A stretch of DNA of 64,000 bases, taken from assembly GCF_902143515.1 (NCBI RefSeq), contig NZ_CABFVD010000001.1, positions 682,001 through 746,000 of the forward strand, in the 5' to 3' direction. The notes below the pieces were generated by a model that saw only the letters and a list, made by a program, of their open reading frames with translations, made no database searches and had not been told where the DNA came from. This document shows positions 40,436 through 51,943 of this stretch, piece after piece. Position 1 is the first letter of the stretch, and each line of letters opens with the position of its first letter. This DNA comes from Hathewaya massiliensis (GTDB taxonomy: Bacteria; Bacillota; Clostridia; Clostridiales; Clostridiaceae). Made by a program: the position numbers and the translations under genes.

Positions 40436-40690
40436 TTAAATGTTTTCTTCTAGTATTAAAGCTGCTGCAGCTCCTACATCTATATTAAACATTTCTCCCA
40501 GTTCTTTCATGGTATCAATATAAATAATATCTAGCTTCTTATGTTCTGCTAATTCTATAAGTGATTTAAGCACCTTTTCATCAGCATCTTTTGCAATATG
40601 AAGCTGGACATTATTAGTATTTTGTAGGTTTTTTAAAGTCTTTACAGACTGTTTAACCCCTATAATCCACTTTGAGTTTTTCATTAACAT
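40436..40690 (-). CDS. L7Ae/L30e-family RNA-binding protein
   Basis: An 84-residue kink-turn-type protein in the position of B. subtilis rplGB (ybxF), between rpoC and rpsL. IIGVKQSVKTLKN and DVGAAAALILEEN fit the family. Homologues bind kink-turn RNA; the cellular role is open. Confidence 0.88.
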   Translation of the reverse strand: MLMKNSKWIIGVKQSVKTLKNLQNTNNVQLHIAKDADEKVLKSLIELAEHKKLDIIYIDTMKELGEMFNIDVGAAAALILEENI

Positions 40691-40730
40691 AACTATTCCT
40701 CCTGGATTAATTATGCTTAAATTTTATATT

Positions 40731-40774
40731 ACACATTGTTGTAGATTTTAAAAATATAGTCTACAACAATGTGT
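40731..40774 (-). repeat. Perfect 15-bp stem next to the str promoter
   Basis: ACACATTGTTGTAGA and its complement flank 14 bases. The upstream arm abuts the -10, so the start would lie inside it and most of the stem would sit at the 5' end of the str message. No U-tract follows on the minus strand. Confidence 0.6.
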
Positions 40775-40803
40775 ATTTTATCATTTTAATATGTTCATGT
40801 CAA
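40775..40803 (-). promoter_or_regulatory. Promoter of the L7Ae-rpsL-rpsG-fusA-tuf operon
   Basis: TTGACA, 17 bases, TAAAAT on the minus strand, just after the rpoC stop. Confidence 0.8.
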
Positions 40804-40814
40804 TAAATTATTAT

Positions 40815-43800
40815 TTATTGATTTTGAATTTGTTCTTCTGAAACTGTATCTTCAGTACTTATTTTTAGTGTTCTATATCTTGTCATTCCAGTTCCAGCTG
40901 GTATAAGTTTACCTAGGATAACATTTTCTTTTAATCCTACTAGCGGATCTATTTTTCCTTTAATAGCTGCATCTGTAAGCACCCTTGTTGTTTCTTGGAA
41001 TGATGCTGCTGATAAGAATGAGTCTGTTGCAAGAGCAGCCTTTGTTATTCCTAGTAATGTTATTTTTCCTTCTGCTAGTTCTCCACCATTTGCTAAGACT
41101 TTCCTGTTTTCTTCTTGGAAATCTAATATGTCAATTAGTGTTCCTGGCAATAATGAAGTATCTCCTGATTCTTCTACTTTTACTTTTCTAGTCATTTGTC
41201 TTACAACAACCTCTAAGTGCTTATCGTTAATATCAACACCTTGTAGTCTATAAACTTTTTGAACTTCTGATAGCAAATAGTTTTTAACGCCCTCTACTCC
41301 TTTAATTCTTAAAATATCGTGAGGGTTTACTGAACCTTGAGTTATCTCATCTCCAGCTTCTACCTTGCTTCCATTAGTTACTTTTAGTCTTGATCCAAAT
41401 GGTATATCATAACTATGTTCTTCTCCATCATTTGTAGTTATAACTACAACTCTCTTCTTCTTAGTCTCCTCTATTCTTGCAGTACCAGAAGCTTCACTTA
41501 CTATTGCAAGTCCTTTAGGTTTTCTAGCTTCAAATAATTCTTCAACCCTTGGAAGACCTTGAGTAATATCAGCACCAGCAACCCCTCCAGTGTGGAAAGT
41601 TCTCATTGTAAGCTGTGTTCCTGGCTCACCGATTGATTGAGCTGCTATTATACCAACTGATTCTCCTATATTAATCTTTTCACTTGTAGCCATGTTCATT
41701 CCATAACATTTAGAACATACACCAAATTTTGATTTACAAGTAAATACTGATCTAATCACAACTGTTTTTACTCCAGCTTCCTCTACCTTTGATGCTAACT
41801 CTAAATTCATATACTCATCTTCTTTTACTATTACTTCACCAGTTTCAGGATTAACAATTTCTTGTGCTGAATATCTACCAGTTAATCTTTCTGTTAGGCT
41901 TTCAATTAGTTCGTTTCCTTCTCTAATCTCTGTAACAGTAAATCCATCTGTAGTTCCACAATCTTCTTCTCTTATAATAACATCTTGGCTTACGTCAACA
42001 AGTCTTCTTGTTAAGTAACCAGAGTCTGCTGTTTTAAGAGCTGTATCAGCATTACCTTTTCTAGCTCCGTGGGTGGATATGAAGTACTCAAGTACATTAA
42101 GTCCCTCTCTGAAAGATGCTCTAATTGGAAGTTCTATGATTTTTCCTGATGGGTTAGCCATAAGTCCTCTCATACCAGCAAGCTGTTTTATCTGACTCTT
42201 AGATCCTCTAGCACCTGAATCTGCCATCATATATATTGGGTTAAACTTATCAAAACTATCCATCAATGCATTAGCTACATCTTCAGTGGTTTTGGTCCAT
42301 TTATCTATTACTTTTTCATATCTCTCATCCTCAGATATAAAACCTCTTCTATACATCTTTTCAATTTTTTCAACAGTAGCATCTGCTTCTGCTAGCAATG
42401 TTTTTTTTGCTTCTGGAACTATCATATCTGAAACAGATATAGTTATAGCACCTATTGTTGAATAATGATAGCCTGTAGCTTTAATTCTATCTAGCATAAC
42501 TGAGGTTACTGTTGGACCATATTTTAAGTAACACTTATCTATGATTTTACCTAAGTTCTTCTTACTTACTAAGAAATTAATCTCTAATTGAAACATGTTT
42601 TCTGGTTTACTTCTATCCATAAACCCTAAATCTTGTGGTATAGATTCATTAAATAATAATTTACCAGTAGTGGTCTGAATTATTCCTCTAACTATCTTTC
42701 CATCTATCTCTTTAGTCACTCTTACTTTAATTTTAGCATGTATATCAATATCTCCACATTGATATGCCATATAAACTTCTTCAGGTGATGAGAATGTTCT
42801 TCCCTCGCCTTTTGCCCCTTCTCTTTCCATTGTCAAATAATAAGATCCAAGTACCATATCCTGAGTTGGCACACATACTGGCTTACCATCTGATGGTTTT
42901 AATATGTTGTGTGCTGCAAGCATTAAGAATCTGGCTTCTGCTTGAGCTTCTACAGATAACGGAACGTGAACCGCCATTTGGTCTCCATCAAAGTCTGCGT
43001 TATATGCTGTACATACTAGTGGGTGAAGTTTTATAGCTCTTCCCTCTACTAAAATTGGTTGGAATGCTTGAATTCCAAGTCTGTGTAGAGTAGGGGCACG
43101 GTTAAGCATAACAGGATGATCTTTTATTACCTCTTCTAAGATATCCCATACCTGCGGCATAACTCTTTCAACCATTCTTTTTGCACTTTTTATGTTATGT
43201 GCAACTCCCTTTTCTACAAGATTTTTCATAACAAAAGGTTTAAATAATTCTAAAGCCATTTCCTTTGGAAGTCCACATTGATACATCTTTAGTTCCGGTC
43301 CTACAACTATAACTGAACGTCCTGAGTAGTCTACACGTTTTCCAAGTAAGTTTTGTCTAAATCTTCCTTGCTTTCCTTTAAGCATATCTGATAAAGACTT
43401 CAAAGGTCTATTACCTGGTCCAGTTACTGGTCTTCCTCTTCTACCATTATCTATAAGTGCATCCACTGCCTCTTGAAGCATTCTCTTTTCATTTCTAACA
43501 ATGATATCTGGTGCACCTAAGGATAAAAGTTTCTTAAGTCTATTGTTTCTATTTATAACTCTTCTATAAAGATCATTTAAGTCTGAAGTTGCAAATCTTC
43601 CTCCGTCTAATTGCACCATCGGTCTTAAGTCTGGTGGTATAACTGGAATAACGTCTATAATCATCCATTCAGGCTTATTTGTAGACTTTCTAAAAGACTC
43701 TACAACTTCTAATCTTCTAATGGTTCTAACTCTTTTTTGTCCTGTATTGGTTTTTAATTCTTCTTTTAATTCTAAGGCAAGTGACTCAAGATCTATTTGA

Positions 43801-44342
43801 GCTAATAGTACCTTTACAGCCTCTGCTCCAATGGCTGCTTCAAAGCTATCATATCCAAACTTATCAACAGCTTCTCTATATTCTTTTTCACTAAGTAATT
43901 GTTTCCTTATTAAAGGTGTTTCCTTTGGATCAATTACTACATAAGATGCAAAGTATAATACTTTTTCTAGAGATCTTGGAGACATATCTAGTATTAATCC
44001 CATTCTTGAAGGTATGCCTTTAAAGTACCAGATATGAGAAACTGGAGCGGCTAACTCTATATGCCCCATTCTCTCACGTCTAACTTTAGATTTTGTGACT
44101 TCAACACCACATCTATCACAAACAATGCCTTTATATCTCACTCTCTTATACTTTCCACAGTGACATTCCCAATCTTTAATAGGTCCAAATATCTTTTCAC
44201 AGAAAAGACCATCTTTTTCAGGTTTTAAGGTTCTATAGTTTATTGTTTCAGGTTTTTTAACTTCACCTCTAGACCACTCTCTTATTTGTTCTGGTGAAGC
44301 CAATCCTATTTGAATAGCATCAAAATTATTTAATTCAAACAA
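40815..44342 (-). CDS. rpoC: RNA polymerase beta' subunit
   Basis: An 1175-residue subunit with the catalytic magnesium loop [12 protein letters not shown] near residue 450. The N-terminal zinc ribbon ([20 protein letters not shown]) and the second zinc cluster ([19 protein letters not shown]) are present. It starts 20 bases after rpoB. Confidence 0.99.
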   Translation of the reverse strand: MFELNNFDAIQIGLASPEQIREWSRGEVKKPETINYRTLKPEKDGLFCEKIFGPIKDWECHCGKYKRVRYKGIVCDRCGVEVTKSKVRRERMGHIELAAPVSHIWYFKGIPSRMGLILDMSPRSLEKVLYFASYVVIDPKETPLIRKQLLSEKEYREAVDKFGYDSFEAAIGAEAVKVLLAQIDLESLALELKEELKTNTGQKRVRTIRRLEVVESFRKSTNKPEWMIIDVIPVIPPDLRPMVQLDGGRFATSDLNDLYRRVINRNNRLKKLLSLGAPDIIVRNEKRMLQEAVDALIDNGRRGRPVTGPGNRPLKSLSDMLKGKQGRFRQNLLGKRVDYSGRSVIVVGPELKMYQCGLPKEMALELFKPFVMKNLVEKGVAHNIKSAKRMVERVMPQVWDILEEVIKDHPVMLNRAPTLHRLGIQAFQPILVEGRAIKLHPLVCTAYNADFDGDQMAVHVPLSVEAQAEARFLMLAAHNILKPSDGKPVCVPTQDMVLGSYYLTMEREGAKGEGRTFSSPEEVYMAYQCGDIDIHAKIKVRVTKEIDGKIVRGIIQTTTGKLLFNESIPQDLGFMDRSKPENMFQLEINFLVSKKNLGKIIDKCYLKYGPTVTSVMLDRIKATGYHYSTIGAITISVSDMIVPEAKKTLLAEADATVEKIEKMYRRGFISEDERYEKVIDKWTKTTEDVANALMDSFDKFNPIYMMADSGARGSKSQIKQLAGMRGLMANPSGKIIELPIRASFREGLNVLEYFISTHGARKGNADTALKTADSGYLTRRLVDVSQDVIIREEDCGTTDGFTVTEIREGNELIESLTERLTGRYSAQEIVNPETGEVIVKEDEYMNLELASKVEEAGVKTVVIRSVFTCKSKFGVCSKCYGMNMATSEKINIGESVGIIAAQSIGEPGTQLTMRTFHTGGVAGADITQGLPRVEELFEARKPKGLAIVSEASGTARIEETKKKRVVVITTNDGEEHSYDIPFGSRLKVTNGSKVEAGDEITQGSVNPHDILRIKGVEGVKNYLLSEVQKVYRLQGVDINDKHLEVVVRQMTRKVKVEESGDTSLLPGTLIDILDFQEENRKVLANGGELAEGKITLLGITKAALATDSFLSAASFQETTRVLTDAAIKGKIDPLVGLKENVILGKLIPAGTGMTRYRTLKISTEDTVSEEQIQNQ

Positions 44343-44362
44343 GGGTACATCCTCCCTTCAGA

Positions 44363-47300
44363 CTAGTGTTCATCATTTATATCATTTAATTCTAGTTCGC
44401 TATCAATTTCATCAAAAGACAAATCATCATCTTCTTCAAATTCTTCTGGCTCTAAATTTTCTTCTATGATTTCCTCCACTGGAGGTATATAAGCAGAATC
44501 TTCATTTCCTTCAATGTTTACTTCGCTTACTTCTGAATATTCTGTGTCATCATCTGCAAAATCCTTAATTTTAATCTCACTATATTCATCATCTAAAACT
44601 TTAACATTTAAACATAGTGCTTGAAGTTCTTTTATAAGAACTTTAAATGATTCTGGAACTCCTGGTTCTGGTATGTTTTCACCTTTTACTATAGATTCAT
44701 ATGTCTTAACTCTACCTACAACGTCATCTGATTTTACTGTTAAGATTTCTTGTAGGGTATATGCAGCACCATATGCTTCTAGGGCCCAAACTTCCATCTC
44801 ACCAAATCTTTGGCCTCCAAATTGTGCTTTACCTCCAAGAGGCTGCTGAGTTACTAATGAATAAGGGCCTGTAGATCTTGCGTGGATCTTGTCATCAACC
44901 AAGTGGTGAAGTTTTAAGATATACATTACACCTACAGTTACTCTATTATCAAAAGCTTCTCCTGTTCTTCCATCATATAATACAGTCTTTCCATCTTCGT
45001 TATAACCTGCTTTTACAAGATGTTCTGCTATATCATCCTCTGAAGCACCATCGAATACTGGCGTTGCAATGTGCCATCCTAGCTTTTGAGCTGCCCACCC
45101 AAGGTGAACTTCTAATACCTGACCAATGTTCATACGTGAAGGAACTCCAAGAGGGTTCAAGCATATTTGAACTGGTCTTCCATCTGGTAAGAAAGGCATA
45201 TCTTCTACTGGTAACACTCTTGAAATAACACCTTTGTTACCATGTCTTCCTGCCATTTTATCTCCTACAGATATTTTTCTTTTTTCTGCTATATAACATC
45301 TTACAAGTTTATTTACTCCTGGAGGAAGTTCATCTCCATTTTCTCTTGTGAACACTTTTACGTCTACTATTATACCTGTTGCTCCATGAGGAACTCTTAA
45401 TGAAGTGTCCCTAACTTCTCTTGCCTTCTCTCCAAATATAGCTCTTAATAATCTTTCTTCTGCTGTAAGTTCTGTTTCTCCCTTAGGAGTTACTTTACCA
45501 ACTAAAATATCGCCAGCTCTAACTTCAGCACCTATTCTGATTATGCCTCTTTCATCTAAATCTTTTAAAGCATCATCACCAACATTAGGAATATCACGAG
45601 TAATCTCTTCAGGTCCTAACTTAGTATCCCTTGCCTCTGCTTCATATTCTTCAATATGAATAGATGTAAATATGTCATCTCTTACTAACTCTTCAGATAC
45701 CAACATAGCATCTTCGTAGTTATATCCTTCCCAAGTTATAAACCCAATTATAATATTTTTACCTAATGCTATTTCACCAAGATCAGTAGAAGGTCCATCA
45801 GCTATTACGTCTCCTGCCTTTAAAACATCACCTTTACTTACTATAGGTCTTTGATTTATACAAGTACCTTGGTTTGATCTTTTAAATTTAAGCAGTTTAT
45901 ATGTATCTAAACCACCATCTGAATCTCTTCTAAGCCTTACCTCATTAGCACTTACAAACTCCACTACCCCTGCATTTCTAGCTTTAGGTAGTACTCCTGA
46001 ATCTACAGCTGCTTTATTTTCTATGCCTGTTCCCACTATTGGAGCACTTGGTTTAAGTAGTGGTACTGCCTGACGTTGCATGTTAGATCCCATTAGGGCA
46101 CGGCTGGCGTCATCATTTTCAAGGAATGGTATCATAGCTGTTGCAACAGATACAATCTGTCTTGGTGAAACGTCCATTAAGTCTACTTCTTCTCTAGGTA
46201 CTATTAATACTTCCTCTTTATCTCTAACCGCTACTTTTTTGTCTACAAAATACCCTTCATCATCTAAAATTTCATTAGCTTTAGCAACTAAATATCCATC
46301 TTCTTCATCTGCAGTAAAGTAGGTTATTTTATCAGTAACCCTACCCTCTTTAACAACTCTATATGCTGTCTCAATGAAACCATACTCATTAACTTTAGCA
46401 TAACTAGCTAGAGAGTTTATAAGACCGATGTTTGGTCCTTCAGGAGTTTCTATAGGACACATTCTTCCATAATGTGAATGGTGAACGTCTCTAACTTCAA
46501 ATCCTGCCCTTTCTCTTGATAAACCTCCAGGTCCTAGTGCTGATAATCTTCTCTTATGAGTTAATTCTGATAATGGGTTAGTCTGATCCATGAATTGGGA
46601 TAACTGTGAACTACCAAAGAATTCTTTGATAGAAGCAGTAACTGGTCTTATATTTATTAGTGCTTGTGGTGTGATTCCTTCTTGATCTTGAATAGTCATT
46701 CTTTCTTTTACTACTCTTTCCATTCTTGAAAGACCAATTCTAAATTGGTTTTGTAGTAATTCACCAACAGATCTAAGCCTTCTATTGCCTAAGTGGTCTA
46801 TATCATCTATTTCCCCAATACCATATGCTAAACCTAACTCATAACTTATAGTTGCTAACATATCATCTTTTACAATATGTTTTGGTATTAACTTACTTAT
46901 ATTTTTCTTTATTTCTTCTTTAATTAACTCTTCTTCAGTGTAATTATCCAATATATTTTTAAGTGTTGGATAATGAACCATTTCTCTAATATTTAAATCT
47001 GAAATATCAAATGTTACATGACTCTTTATATCTACAAAGTTATTTCCAATAACCCTTATATTCTTATCTTCAACTCTAATTTCAACTTTATTTATACCTA
47101 GGTTTTGTATTTTTAGAGCCATTTCTCTTGAAATTTTTTGCTCTTCTTCTACTAGGATTTCTCCTGTTAGTGGATCAACAATATTTTCTCCTGCAATGTT
47201 ATTAGCTATTCTTTGACTTATAGATAGTTTTTTGTTGAATTTATACCTACCTACCCTAGATAAATCATATCTTTTTGGATCAAAAAATAGAACATCGATA

Positions 47301-48061
47301 AGAGACCTAGCACTATCAACTGTTGGCGGTTCGCCTGGTCTTAATCTTTTATATATTTCTAGTAAAGCTTCTTCTTCACTCTTTGTATTATCTTTTTCAA
47401 TTGTAGCTCTTAATCTTTCTTCTTCTCCAAAAAAATCAACAAGCTCATTATCACTACCATATCCCATAGCTCTAGCTAAAATGGTTACAGGTAGTTTTCT
47501 AGTTTTGTCTATTCTAACATAAACTATGCTGTTTGAATCTGTTTCATATTCAAGCCATGCACCTCTATTAGGTATTACCGTGGAGGAAAATAGCTTTTTA
47601 CCAGTCTTATCAACTGTATAGTTATAATATGCCCCTGGTGACCTAACCAATTGGCTTACTATAACTCTTTCTGCACCGTTAATTATAAAAGTACCTTGCT
47701 CCGTCATTAATGGGAAATCTCCCATGAAAACTTCTTGTTCTTTAATTTCACCTGTTTCATTATTACGAAGTCTTACTTTTACCTTTAATGGTGCTGCGTA
47801 ATTTGAGTCTCTCTCTTTACATTCTTCTACTAAGTACTTTATGTTTTCTTCTTCTAAAGAGTAATCCACAAATTCCAAGACTAAGTTTCCTGTATAGTCT
47901 TGAATTGGATTGATGTCATCAAATACTTCTTTTAATCCTTCCTCTAAAAACCATTTGTAAGAATTAAGTTGAACTTCTATTAAGTTAGGTATGTCAGTAA
48001 CTTCATTAACCTTTGAGAAGCTCATTCTGGTTCTTTTACCAACTTGGACAGGATGTACCAT
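44363..48061 (-). CDS. rpoB: RNA polymerase beta subunit
   Basis: A 1232-residue subunit. The rifampicin pocket reads [20 protein letters not shown] and [12 protein letters not shown], with the usual sensitive residues. The C-terminal tail beyond about residue 1170 is strongly acidic (for example [20 protein letters not shown]), an extension seen in clostridia. Confidence 0.99.
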   Translation of the reverse strand: MVHPVQVGKRTRMSFSKVNEVTDIPNLIEVQLNSYKWFLEEGLKEVFDDINPIQDYTGNLVLEFVDYSLEEENIKYLVEECKERDSNYAAPLKVKVRLRNNETGEIKEQEVFMGDFPLMTEQGTFIINGAERVIVSQLVRSPGAYYNYTVDKTGKKLFSSTVIPNRGAWLEYETDSNSIVYVRIDKTRKLPVTILARAMGYGSDNELVDFFGEEERLRATIEKDNTKSEEEALLEIYKRLRPGEPPTVDSARSLIDVLFFDPKRYDLSRVGRYKFNKKLSISQRIANNIAGENIVDPLTGEILVEEEQKISREMALKIQNLGINKVEIRVEDKNIRVIGNNFVDIKSHVTFDISDLNIREMVHYPTLKNILDNYTEEELIKEEIKKNISKLIPKHIVKDDMLATISYELGLAYGIGEIDDIDHLGNRRLRSVGELLQNQFRIGLSRMERVVKERMTIQDQEGITPQALINIRPVTASIKEFFGSSQLSQFMDQTNPLSELTHKRRLSALGPGGLSRERAGFEVRDVHHSHYGRMCPIETPEGPNIGLINSLASYAKVNEYGFIETAYRVVKEGRVTDKITYFTADEEDGYLVAKANEILDDEGYFVDKKVAVRDKEEVLIVPREEVDLMDVSPRQIVSVATAMIPFLENDDASRALMGSNMQRQAVPLLKPSAPIVGTGIENKAAVDSGVLPKARNAGVVEFVSANEVRLRRDSDGGLDTYKLLKFKRSNQGTCINQRPIVSKGDVLKAGDVIADGPSTDLGEIALGKNIIIGFITWEGYNYEDAMLVSEELVRDDIFTSIHIEEYEAEARDTKLGPEEITRDIPNVGDDALKDLDERGIIRIGAEVRAGDILVGKVTPKGETELTAEERLLRAIFGEKAREVRDTSLRVPHGATGIIVDVKVFTRENGDELPPGVNKLVRCYIAEKRKISVGDKMAGRHGNKGVISRVLPVEDMPFLPDGRPVQICLNPLGVPSRMNIGQVLEVHLGWAAQKLGWHIATPVFDGASEDDIAEHLVKAGYNEDGKTVLYDGRTGEAFDNRVTVGVMYILKLHHLVDDKIHARSTGPYSLVTQQPLGGKAQFGGQRFGEMEVWALEAYGAAYTLQEILTVKSDDVVGRVKTYESIVKGENIPEPGVPESFKVLIKELQALCLNVKVLDDEYSEIKIKDFADDDTEYSEVSEVNIEGNEDSAYIPPVEEIIEENLEPEEFEEDDDLSFDEIDSELELNDINDEH

Positions 48062-48149
48062 GGGCTTTCACTCCTTGTTTAAAGTAAAATAGGCAAAAAT
48101 CTTTAATTTATTTTTATACTTTTTAAAAAATATAATTGTTATCTTCTTT

Positions 48150-48179
48150 ATTATATCCAAAATAATGTAATAAATTCAA
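48150..48179 (-). promoter_or_regulatory. Second candidate rpoB promoter
   Basis: TTGAAT, 18 bases, TATAAT on the minus strand, about 90 bases before rpoB. Confidence 0.55.
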
Positions 48180-48256
48180 ATACATATTACTTCGCCCTAT
48201 TTAAGCATATTTTACATAACTTTTCGTATCTCTTTAATAAATCAATGCAATTATTT

Positions 48257-48285
48257 ATTTTACCATGGCGAATTAATTTTGTCAA
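48257..48285 (-). promoter_or_regulatory. Upstream rpoB promoter
   Basis: TTGACA, 17 bases, TAAAAT on the minus strand, just beyond the rplL terminator. Confidence 0.75.
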
Positions 48286-48300
48286 TCAAGAAATCTTAGA

Positions 48301-48330
48301 AAAAGGGCACTTTATACAAAGTGCCCTTTT
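48301..48330 (-). terminator. Terminator between rplL and rpoB
   Basis: AAAAGGGCACTTT and its complement form a strong stem with a 4-base loop and T-runs. It probably limits read-through from rplJL into rpoBC. Confidence 0.88.
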
Positions 48331-48339
48331 GGCTATTTA

Positions 48340-48708
48340 TTATTTTAATTCTATAGTAGCTCCAACTTCTTCTAATTGAGCTTTCATTTTTTCAGCTTCT
48401 TCTTTAGCTATGCCTTCTTTTAATGTCTTTGGCGCGCCATCAACGATGTCTTTAGCTTCTTTTAAGCCTAAACCAGTTATTTCTCTAACAACTTTTATAA
48501 CCTTAATTTTTTGTGAACCTGCATTAGCTAATACTACTTCGAATTCTGATTTTTCTTCTGCTGCTCCTGCTGCTGCTCCTGCTCCACCTGCAACTGCAAC
48601 TGGTGCTGCTGCGCTTACTCCAAATTCCTCTTCGCAAGCTTTTACTAACTCATTTAATTCCATAACAGTCATTTCTTTTATAGCTTGAATCATTTCTTCT
48701 CTTGTCAT
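48340..48708 (-). CDS. rplL: 50S ribosomal protein L7/L12
   Basis: A 122-residue stalk protein. An N-terminal dimer domain is followed by an alanine/glycine hinge ([16 protein letters not shown]) and the factor-binding C-terminal domain ([20 protein letters not shown]). Confidence 0.98.
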   Translation of the reverse strand: MTREEMIQAIKEMTVMELNELVKACEEEFGVSAAAPVAVAGGAGAAAGAAEEKSEFEVVLANAGSQKIKVIKVVREITGLGLKEAKDIVDGAPKTLKEGIAKEEAEKMKAQLEEVGATIELK

Positions 48709-48735
48709 TATAGAACACCTCCAAAATTTCTAAAA

Positions 48736-49242
48736 CTATTCAGCTGATTCGCTTTCTTTTTTATCTTTTATAGCATTTATTAAGTACGCAAAATTTGATA
48801 CTGGAGCCTTTAAGCTGCCAAGAAGTTTTGCAAGTAAAACTTCTCTTGAAGGAATTGTAGCAAGTTCTTTGATCTTATTATTATCATAGAATTCACCTTG
48901 AACAATACCTGCTTTTAACTCTAATTTCTTATGACTTTTAGCAAAGTCATTTAAAATTCTTGCTGGTGCTGTTGGATCATCATAGCTTATAGCCATAGAT
49001 ACAGGACCTGATAACTGTTCGTTTAAGCTATCAATTCCTAATTCTTTTAAAGCTAATATGCTTAAAGTATTTTTGTATACTTTATATTCAACACCTGCTT
49101 CTCTTAATTTCTTTCTTAGCTCAGTGTCTTCTTCAACATTTAATCCTTGATAATCTGCAAGGATGATTGCTTGAGCTTTTTCTAGCTTTTCTTTTATTTC
49201 TTGAACCTTTGCTTCTTTTAATTGTCTGTTTTTGCTTAACAC
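48736..49242 (-). CDS. rplJ: 50S ribosomal protein L10
   Basis: A stalk-base protein of about 168 residues that binds L7/L12 dimers and its own leader. I start at GTG 49240-49242 ([16 protein letters not shown]), nine bases after AGGAGG, rather than the longer frame. Confidence 0.96.
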   Translation of the reverse strand: MLSKNRQLKEAKVQEIKEKLEKAQAIILADYQGLNVEEDTELRKKLREAGVEYKVYKNTLSILALKELGIDSLNEQLSGPVSMAISYDDPTAPARILNDFAKSHKKLELKAGIVQGEFYDNNKIKELATIPSREVLLAKLLGSLKAPVSNFAYLINAIKDKKESESAE

Positions 49243-49290
49243 TGTGTGCCACCTCCTCACAGTTTAACTTATATAAAAATTAAAGCCTCT

Positions 49291-49384
49291 CCGTAGACAC
49301 ACGAAGAGACTATATATTTAAAATATATAAATCTTCCTAGGTAGGAGAATTTCTTCATTACGCTTACGCACCCACTGTCTACGG
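49291..49384 (-). ncRNA. L10 leader (rplJL autoregulatory RNA)
   Basis: The closing stem CCGTAGACA with TGTCTACGG encloses internal stems (TAGTCTCTTCG and neighbours). The layout matches the L10 leader known upstream of rplJ in Firmicutes, where L10(L12)4 binds and represses. Position and closing stem are seen; family assignment is from memory. Confidence 0.8.
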
Positions 49385-49415
49385 AATAACTTTTATTCAC
49401 TTTTATAACGTGTTA

Positions 49416-49444
49416 ATTATATCAGTTTCAACTGATTATGTCAA
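49416..49444 (-). promoter_or_regulatory. Consensus promoter of rplJL
   Basis: TTGACA, 17 bases, TATAAT on the minus strand. The spacer contains the dyad TCAGTT-GA-AACTGA. Confidence 0.9.
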
Positions 49445-49449
49445 TAAAA

Positions 49450-50148
49450 TTATTCAAGAACTTTTACTGGATTAACCTTTACTCCAGGACCCATTGTGCT
49501 TGAAAGTGTTACTGACTTAACATATTGTCCTTTTGCAGCTGATGGTTTAGCTTTTATAATAGCTTCCATTAATGCTTTAAAGTTATCTTGTAACTTTTCA
49601 GTTCCAAAAGATTTTTTTCCTATTGGAACGTGAATTATAGCAGTTTTGTCAACTCTATATTCAACTTTACCAGCTTTAATCTCTGATATAGCTCTTTGTA
49701 CATCAAATGTAACTGTTCCTGATTTTGGGTTTGGCATTAAACCTTTAGGTCCAAGAACCCTACCAATTCTTCCAACTAGTCCCATCATATCTGGTGTAGC
49801 AACAGCTACATCAAAATCAAACCAGTTTTCTTTTTGTATTTTTTCAACTAATTCTTCTGCACCTACATAGTCAGCTCCTGCTGCTTCTGCCTCTTTTGCC
49901 TTTTCACCTTTAGCAAAAACTAAAACTTTAATAGTTTTTCCTGTTCCATGAGGAAGTACAACTGCTCCTCTAACCTGTTGATCAGCATGTCTTGGGTCAA
50001 CACCAAGTCTTACTGCAAGCTCGATTGTTTCATCAAACTTAGCCTTTGAAGTTTTTAGAGATAAATCTAAAGCTTCTAATGGTGTATATAAAGTTTTTGC
50101 ATCGATTAACTTTGCACTTTCTATGTAATTCTTACCTCTTTTTGGCAT
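49450..50148 (-). CDS. rplA: 50S ribosomal protein L1
   Basis: A 232-residue protein of the mobile L1 stalk at the E site. [20 protein letters not shown] (as [16 protein letters not shown] here) is the signature. It represses its own operon by binding mRNA; two matching sites are seen at 50164-50194 and 50674-50702. Confidence 0.98.
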   Translation of the reverse strand: MPKRGKNYIESAKLIDAKTLYTPLEALDLSLKTSKAKFDETIELAVRLGVDPRHADQQVRGAVVLPHGTGKTIKVLVFAKGEKAKEAEAAGADYVGAEELVEKIQKENWFDFDVAVATPDMMGLVGRIGRVLGPKGLMPNPKSGTVTFDVQRAISEIKAGKVEYRVDKTAIIHVPIGKKSFGTEKLQDNFKALMEAIIKAKPSAAKGQYVKSVTLSSTMGPGVKVNPVKVLE

Positions 50149-50163
50149 ACTATATCCTCCTTT

Positions 50164-50194
50164 GTGGTATTAACGGTTTAAAAAACCTCCCACT
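50164..50194 (-). promoter_or_regulatory. L1-binding site ahead of rplA
   Basis: On the minus strand AGTGGGAGG, a short A/T stretch, then CCGTTAATACCAC, followed by the rplA ribosome-binding site. It mimics the L1 site of 23S rRNA (GUGGGAGG with AUACCAC). Confidence 0.7.
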
Positions 50195-50227
50195 TTTTTC
50201 AAATTATTCGCGAATAAACTTTTGACT

Positions 50228-50653
50228 TTATTCAACTACTTCTACGCCCATGCTTCTTGCAGTTCCAGCTACCATTTTCATAGCAGTTTCAACTGATGCA
50301 GCATTTAAATCTGGCATTTTAACTTCAGCAATTTCTCTTACTTGAGCCATTGTAATTTTCGCTACTTTTGTTTTGTTTGGTTCTGCTGAACCACTTTCTA
50401 TTTTAGCTGCCTTCTTTATTAAAACTGCAGCTGGTGGAGTTTTTAATATAAAGCTAAATGATCTATCTTGATATACTGTTATAATAACTGGTATGATCAT
50501 TCCAGCTTGATTAGCAGTTTTTGCATTAAACTCCTTTGTGAAAGCCATAATGTTAACACCGTGTTGTCCTAAAGCTGGACCAACTGGTGGTGCTGGTGTA
50601 GCCTTTCCAGCAGGAAGTTGAAGTTTTATCATTCCTGTAACTTTTTTTGCCAT
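50228..50653 (-). CDS. rplK: 50S ribosomal protein L11
   Basis: A 141-residue protein of the GTPase-associated centre, [21 protein letters not shown] start at the ATG 50651-50653 after AGGAGGTGCAAACTC; the longer frame would run into the L1 site. Its prolines near [13 protein letters not shown] are the thiopeptide contact region. Confidence 0.98.
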   Translation of the reverse strand: MAKKVTGMIKLQLPAGKATPAPPVGPALGQHGVNIMAFTKEFNAKTANQAGMIIPVIITVYQDRSFSFILKTPPAAVLIKKAAKIESGSAEPNKTKVAKITMAQVREIAEVKMPDLNAASVETAMKMVAGTARSMGVEVVE

Positions 50654-50673
50654 GAGTTTGCACCTCCTGAATT

Positions 50674-50702
50674 GTGGTAATGCGGATATTAATCCTCCCA
50701 CT
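50674..50702 (-). promoter_or_regulatory. L1-binding site ahead of rplK
   Basis: On the minus strand AGTGGGAGG, a short spacer, CCGCATTACCAC. It is the same motif as in front of rplA, in the usual position at the head of rplKA. Confidence 0.72.
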
Positions 50703-50732
50703 TATTTAAGACATAAGTCTTACATAAGCACC

Positions 50733-51260
50733 TTACTCTAAATTTTTTATTTGATTAAATTCAAGTTCAACAGGGGTTTCCCTGCCAAACATATTAACTA
50801 ATCCTTTGATTGTTTGTTTTTCTAAGTTTATTTCTTGAATAACAGCCATATGATTCTCTAATGGACCATATGTAATTTGAACATTATCCCCTACTTCGAA
50901 ATCAACTTGAACAGCCTTTTCAACTATTCCCATAGAGTTAACTTCTTCATCAGTAAGAGGAACTGGTTTATTTGGTTCAGGTCCAACAAAGCCTGTTACC
51001 CCTCTAGTATTTCGTACAACATACCAAGATTCTTCATTCATAATCATTTTAACCATGACGTATCCTGGAAAAACTTTCTTTAGAGTATTCTTTTTCTTTC
51101 CATCTTTTATTTCAACTTGTTCTTCCATTGGAACTTGGATATCATATATATACTTTTGTAAGTTTCTATTTTCAACTACTTTTTCTATATTAGTTTTTAC
51201 CTTATTTTCATAACCAGAGTATGTATGAACTACATACCATTTTACATTTTCTTCATTCAT
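50733..51260 (-). CDS. nusG: Transcription antitermination factor NusG
   Basis: A 175-residue elongation factor with an N-terminal NGN domain (KWYVVHTYSGYENKVKTNIE; FPGYVMVKM) and a C-terminal KOW domain (GDNVQITYGPLENHMAVIQE). It follows secE, the universal order. Confidence 0.98.
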   Translation of the reverse strand: MNEENVKWYVVHTYSGYENKVKTNIEKVVENRNLQKYIYDIQVPMEEQVEIKDGKKKNTLKKVFPGYVMVKMIMNEESWYVVRNTRGVTGFVGPEPNKPVPLTDEEVNSMGIVEKAVQVDFEVGDNVQITYGPLENHMAVIQEINLEKQTIKGLVNMFGRETPVELEFNQIKNLE

Positions 51261-51325
51261 ATCATAAGGGACTTTTATATTTATATTAGATAAATGTCCC
51301 TACCTCCTTTGAATATCTAATACCA

Positions 51326-51550
51326 TTATTTAAATACTATTTTAAATACATTTATAAATATGGCATCTAATGCGCCTACAAGTATCATGTATAAAATACA
51401 AAAACTAACAACTGCCGCTGTAGCCTTTTTTACTTCTTTCTTTGGGGCCCATGTTATCCTTTTAAATTCTGCCTTTAGCCCTCTAAAAAAATTTATGATA
51501 CCCTTGCTATTAGAGGATTTTTCAATTTTATTATTCTCATTTTTAGACAT
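51326..51550 (-). CDS. secE: Preprotein translocase subunit SecE
   Basis: A 74-residue single-span membrane protein; FFRGLKAEFKRITWAPKKEV is the cytoplasmic clamp, followed by one helix. It stabilises SecY. Confidence 0.96.
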   Translation of the reverse strand: MSKNENNKIEKSSNSKGIINFFRGLKAEFKRITWAPKKEVKKATAAVVSFCILYMILVGALDAIFINVFKIVFK

Positions 51551-51590
51551 ACTTATTCACATCCCCAAACATATTCAAAGAAAGTTATAA

Positions 51591-51740
51591 TTATTTAGTT
51601 TCTTTGTGTGTTGTATGCTTTTGACAGAATTTGCAGTACTTGTTTATTTCTATTCTATCAGGGTTATTTTTTTTATTTTTCATTGAGTTGTAATTTCTTT
51701 GTTTACACTCTGAACATGCTAATGTTACTTTTACTCTCAT
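51591..51740 (-). CDS. rpmG: 50S ribosomal protein L33, zinc form
   Basis: A 49-residue L33, [19 protein letters not shown], with a second CKFC pair; the four cysteines mark the C+ zinc form. It lies between tuf2 and secE. Confidence 0.96.
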   Translation of the reverse strand: MRVKVTLACSECKQRNYNSMKNKKNNPDRIEINKYCKFCQKHTTHKETK

Positions 51741-51792
51741 TTGCGGCACCTCCTACCCTTAAACAAAGTGTGTTCTTTTAGGTTACTTAAAT

Positions 51793-51821
51793 AATTTATC
51801 ATAACTTAACTCACATGTCAA
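51793..51821 (-). promoter_or_regulatory. Promoter of rpmG-secE-nusG
   Basis: TTGACA, 17 bases, TAAATT on the minus strand, about 55 bases before rpmG. Confidence 0.65.
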
Positions 51822-51943
51822 TAAAGTATAACACTATGATATTTGTTAACAATGATTTTTTAGTTTATTGTAACTTTCAAGAGGACTGGTTTAATGTACC
51901 AGCCCCTTAAAAGATGACTAACAACTTTAATTGATCAAAGTAA

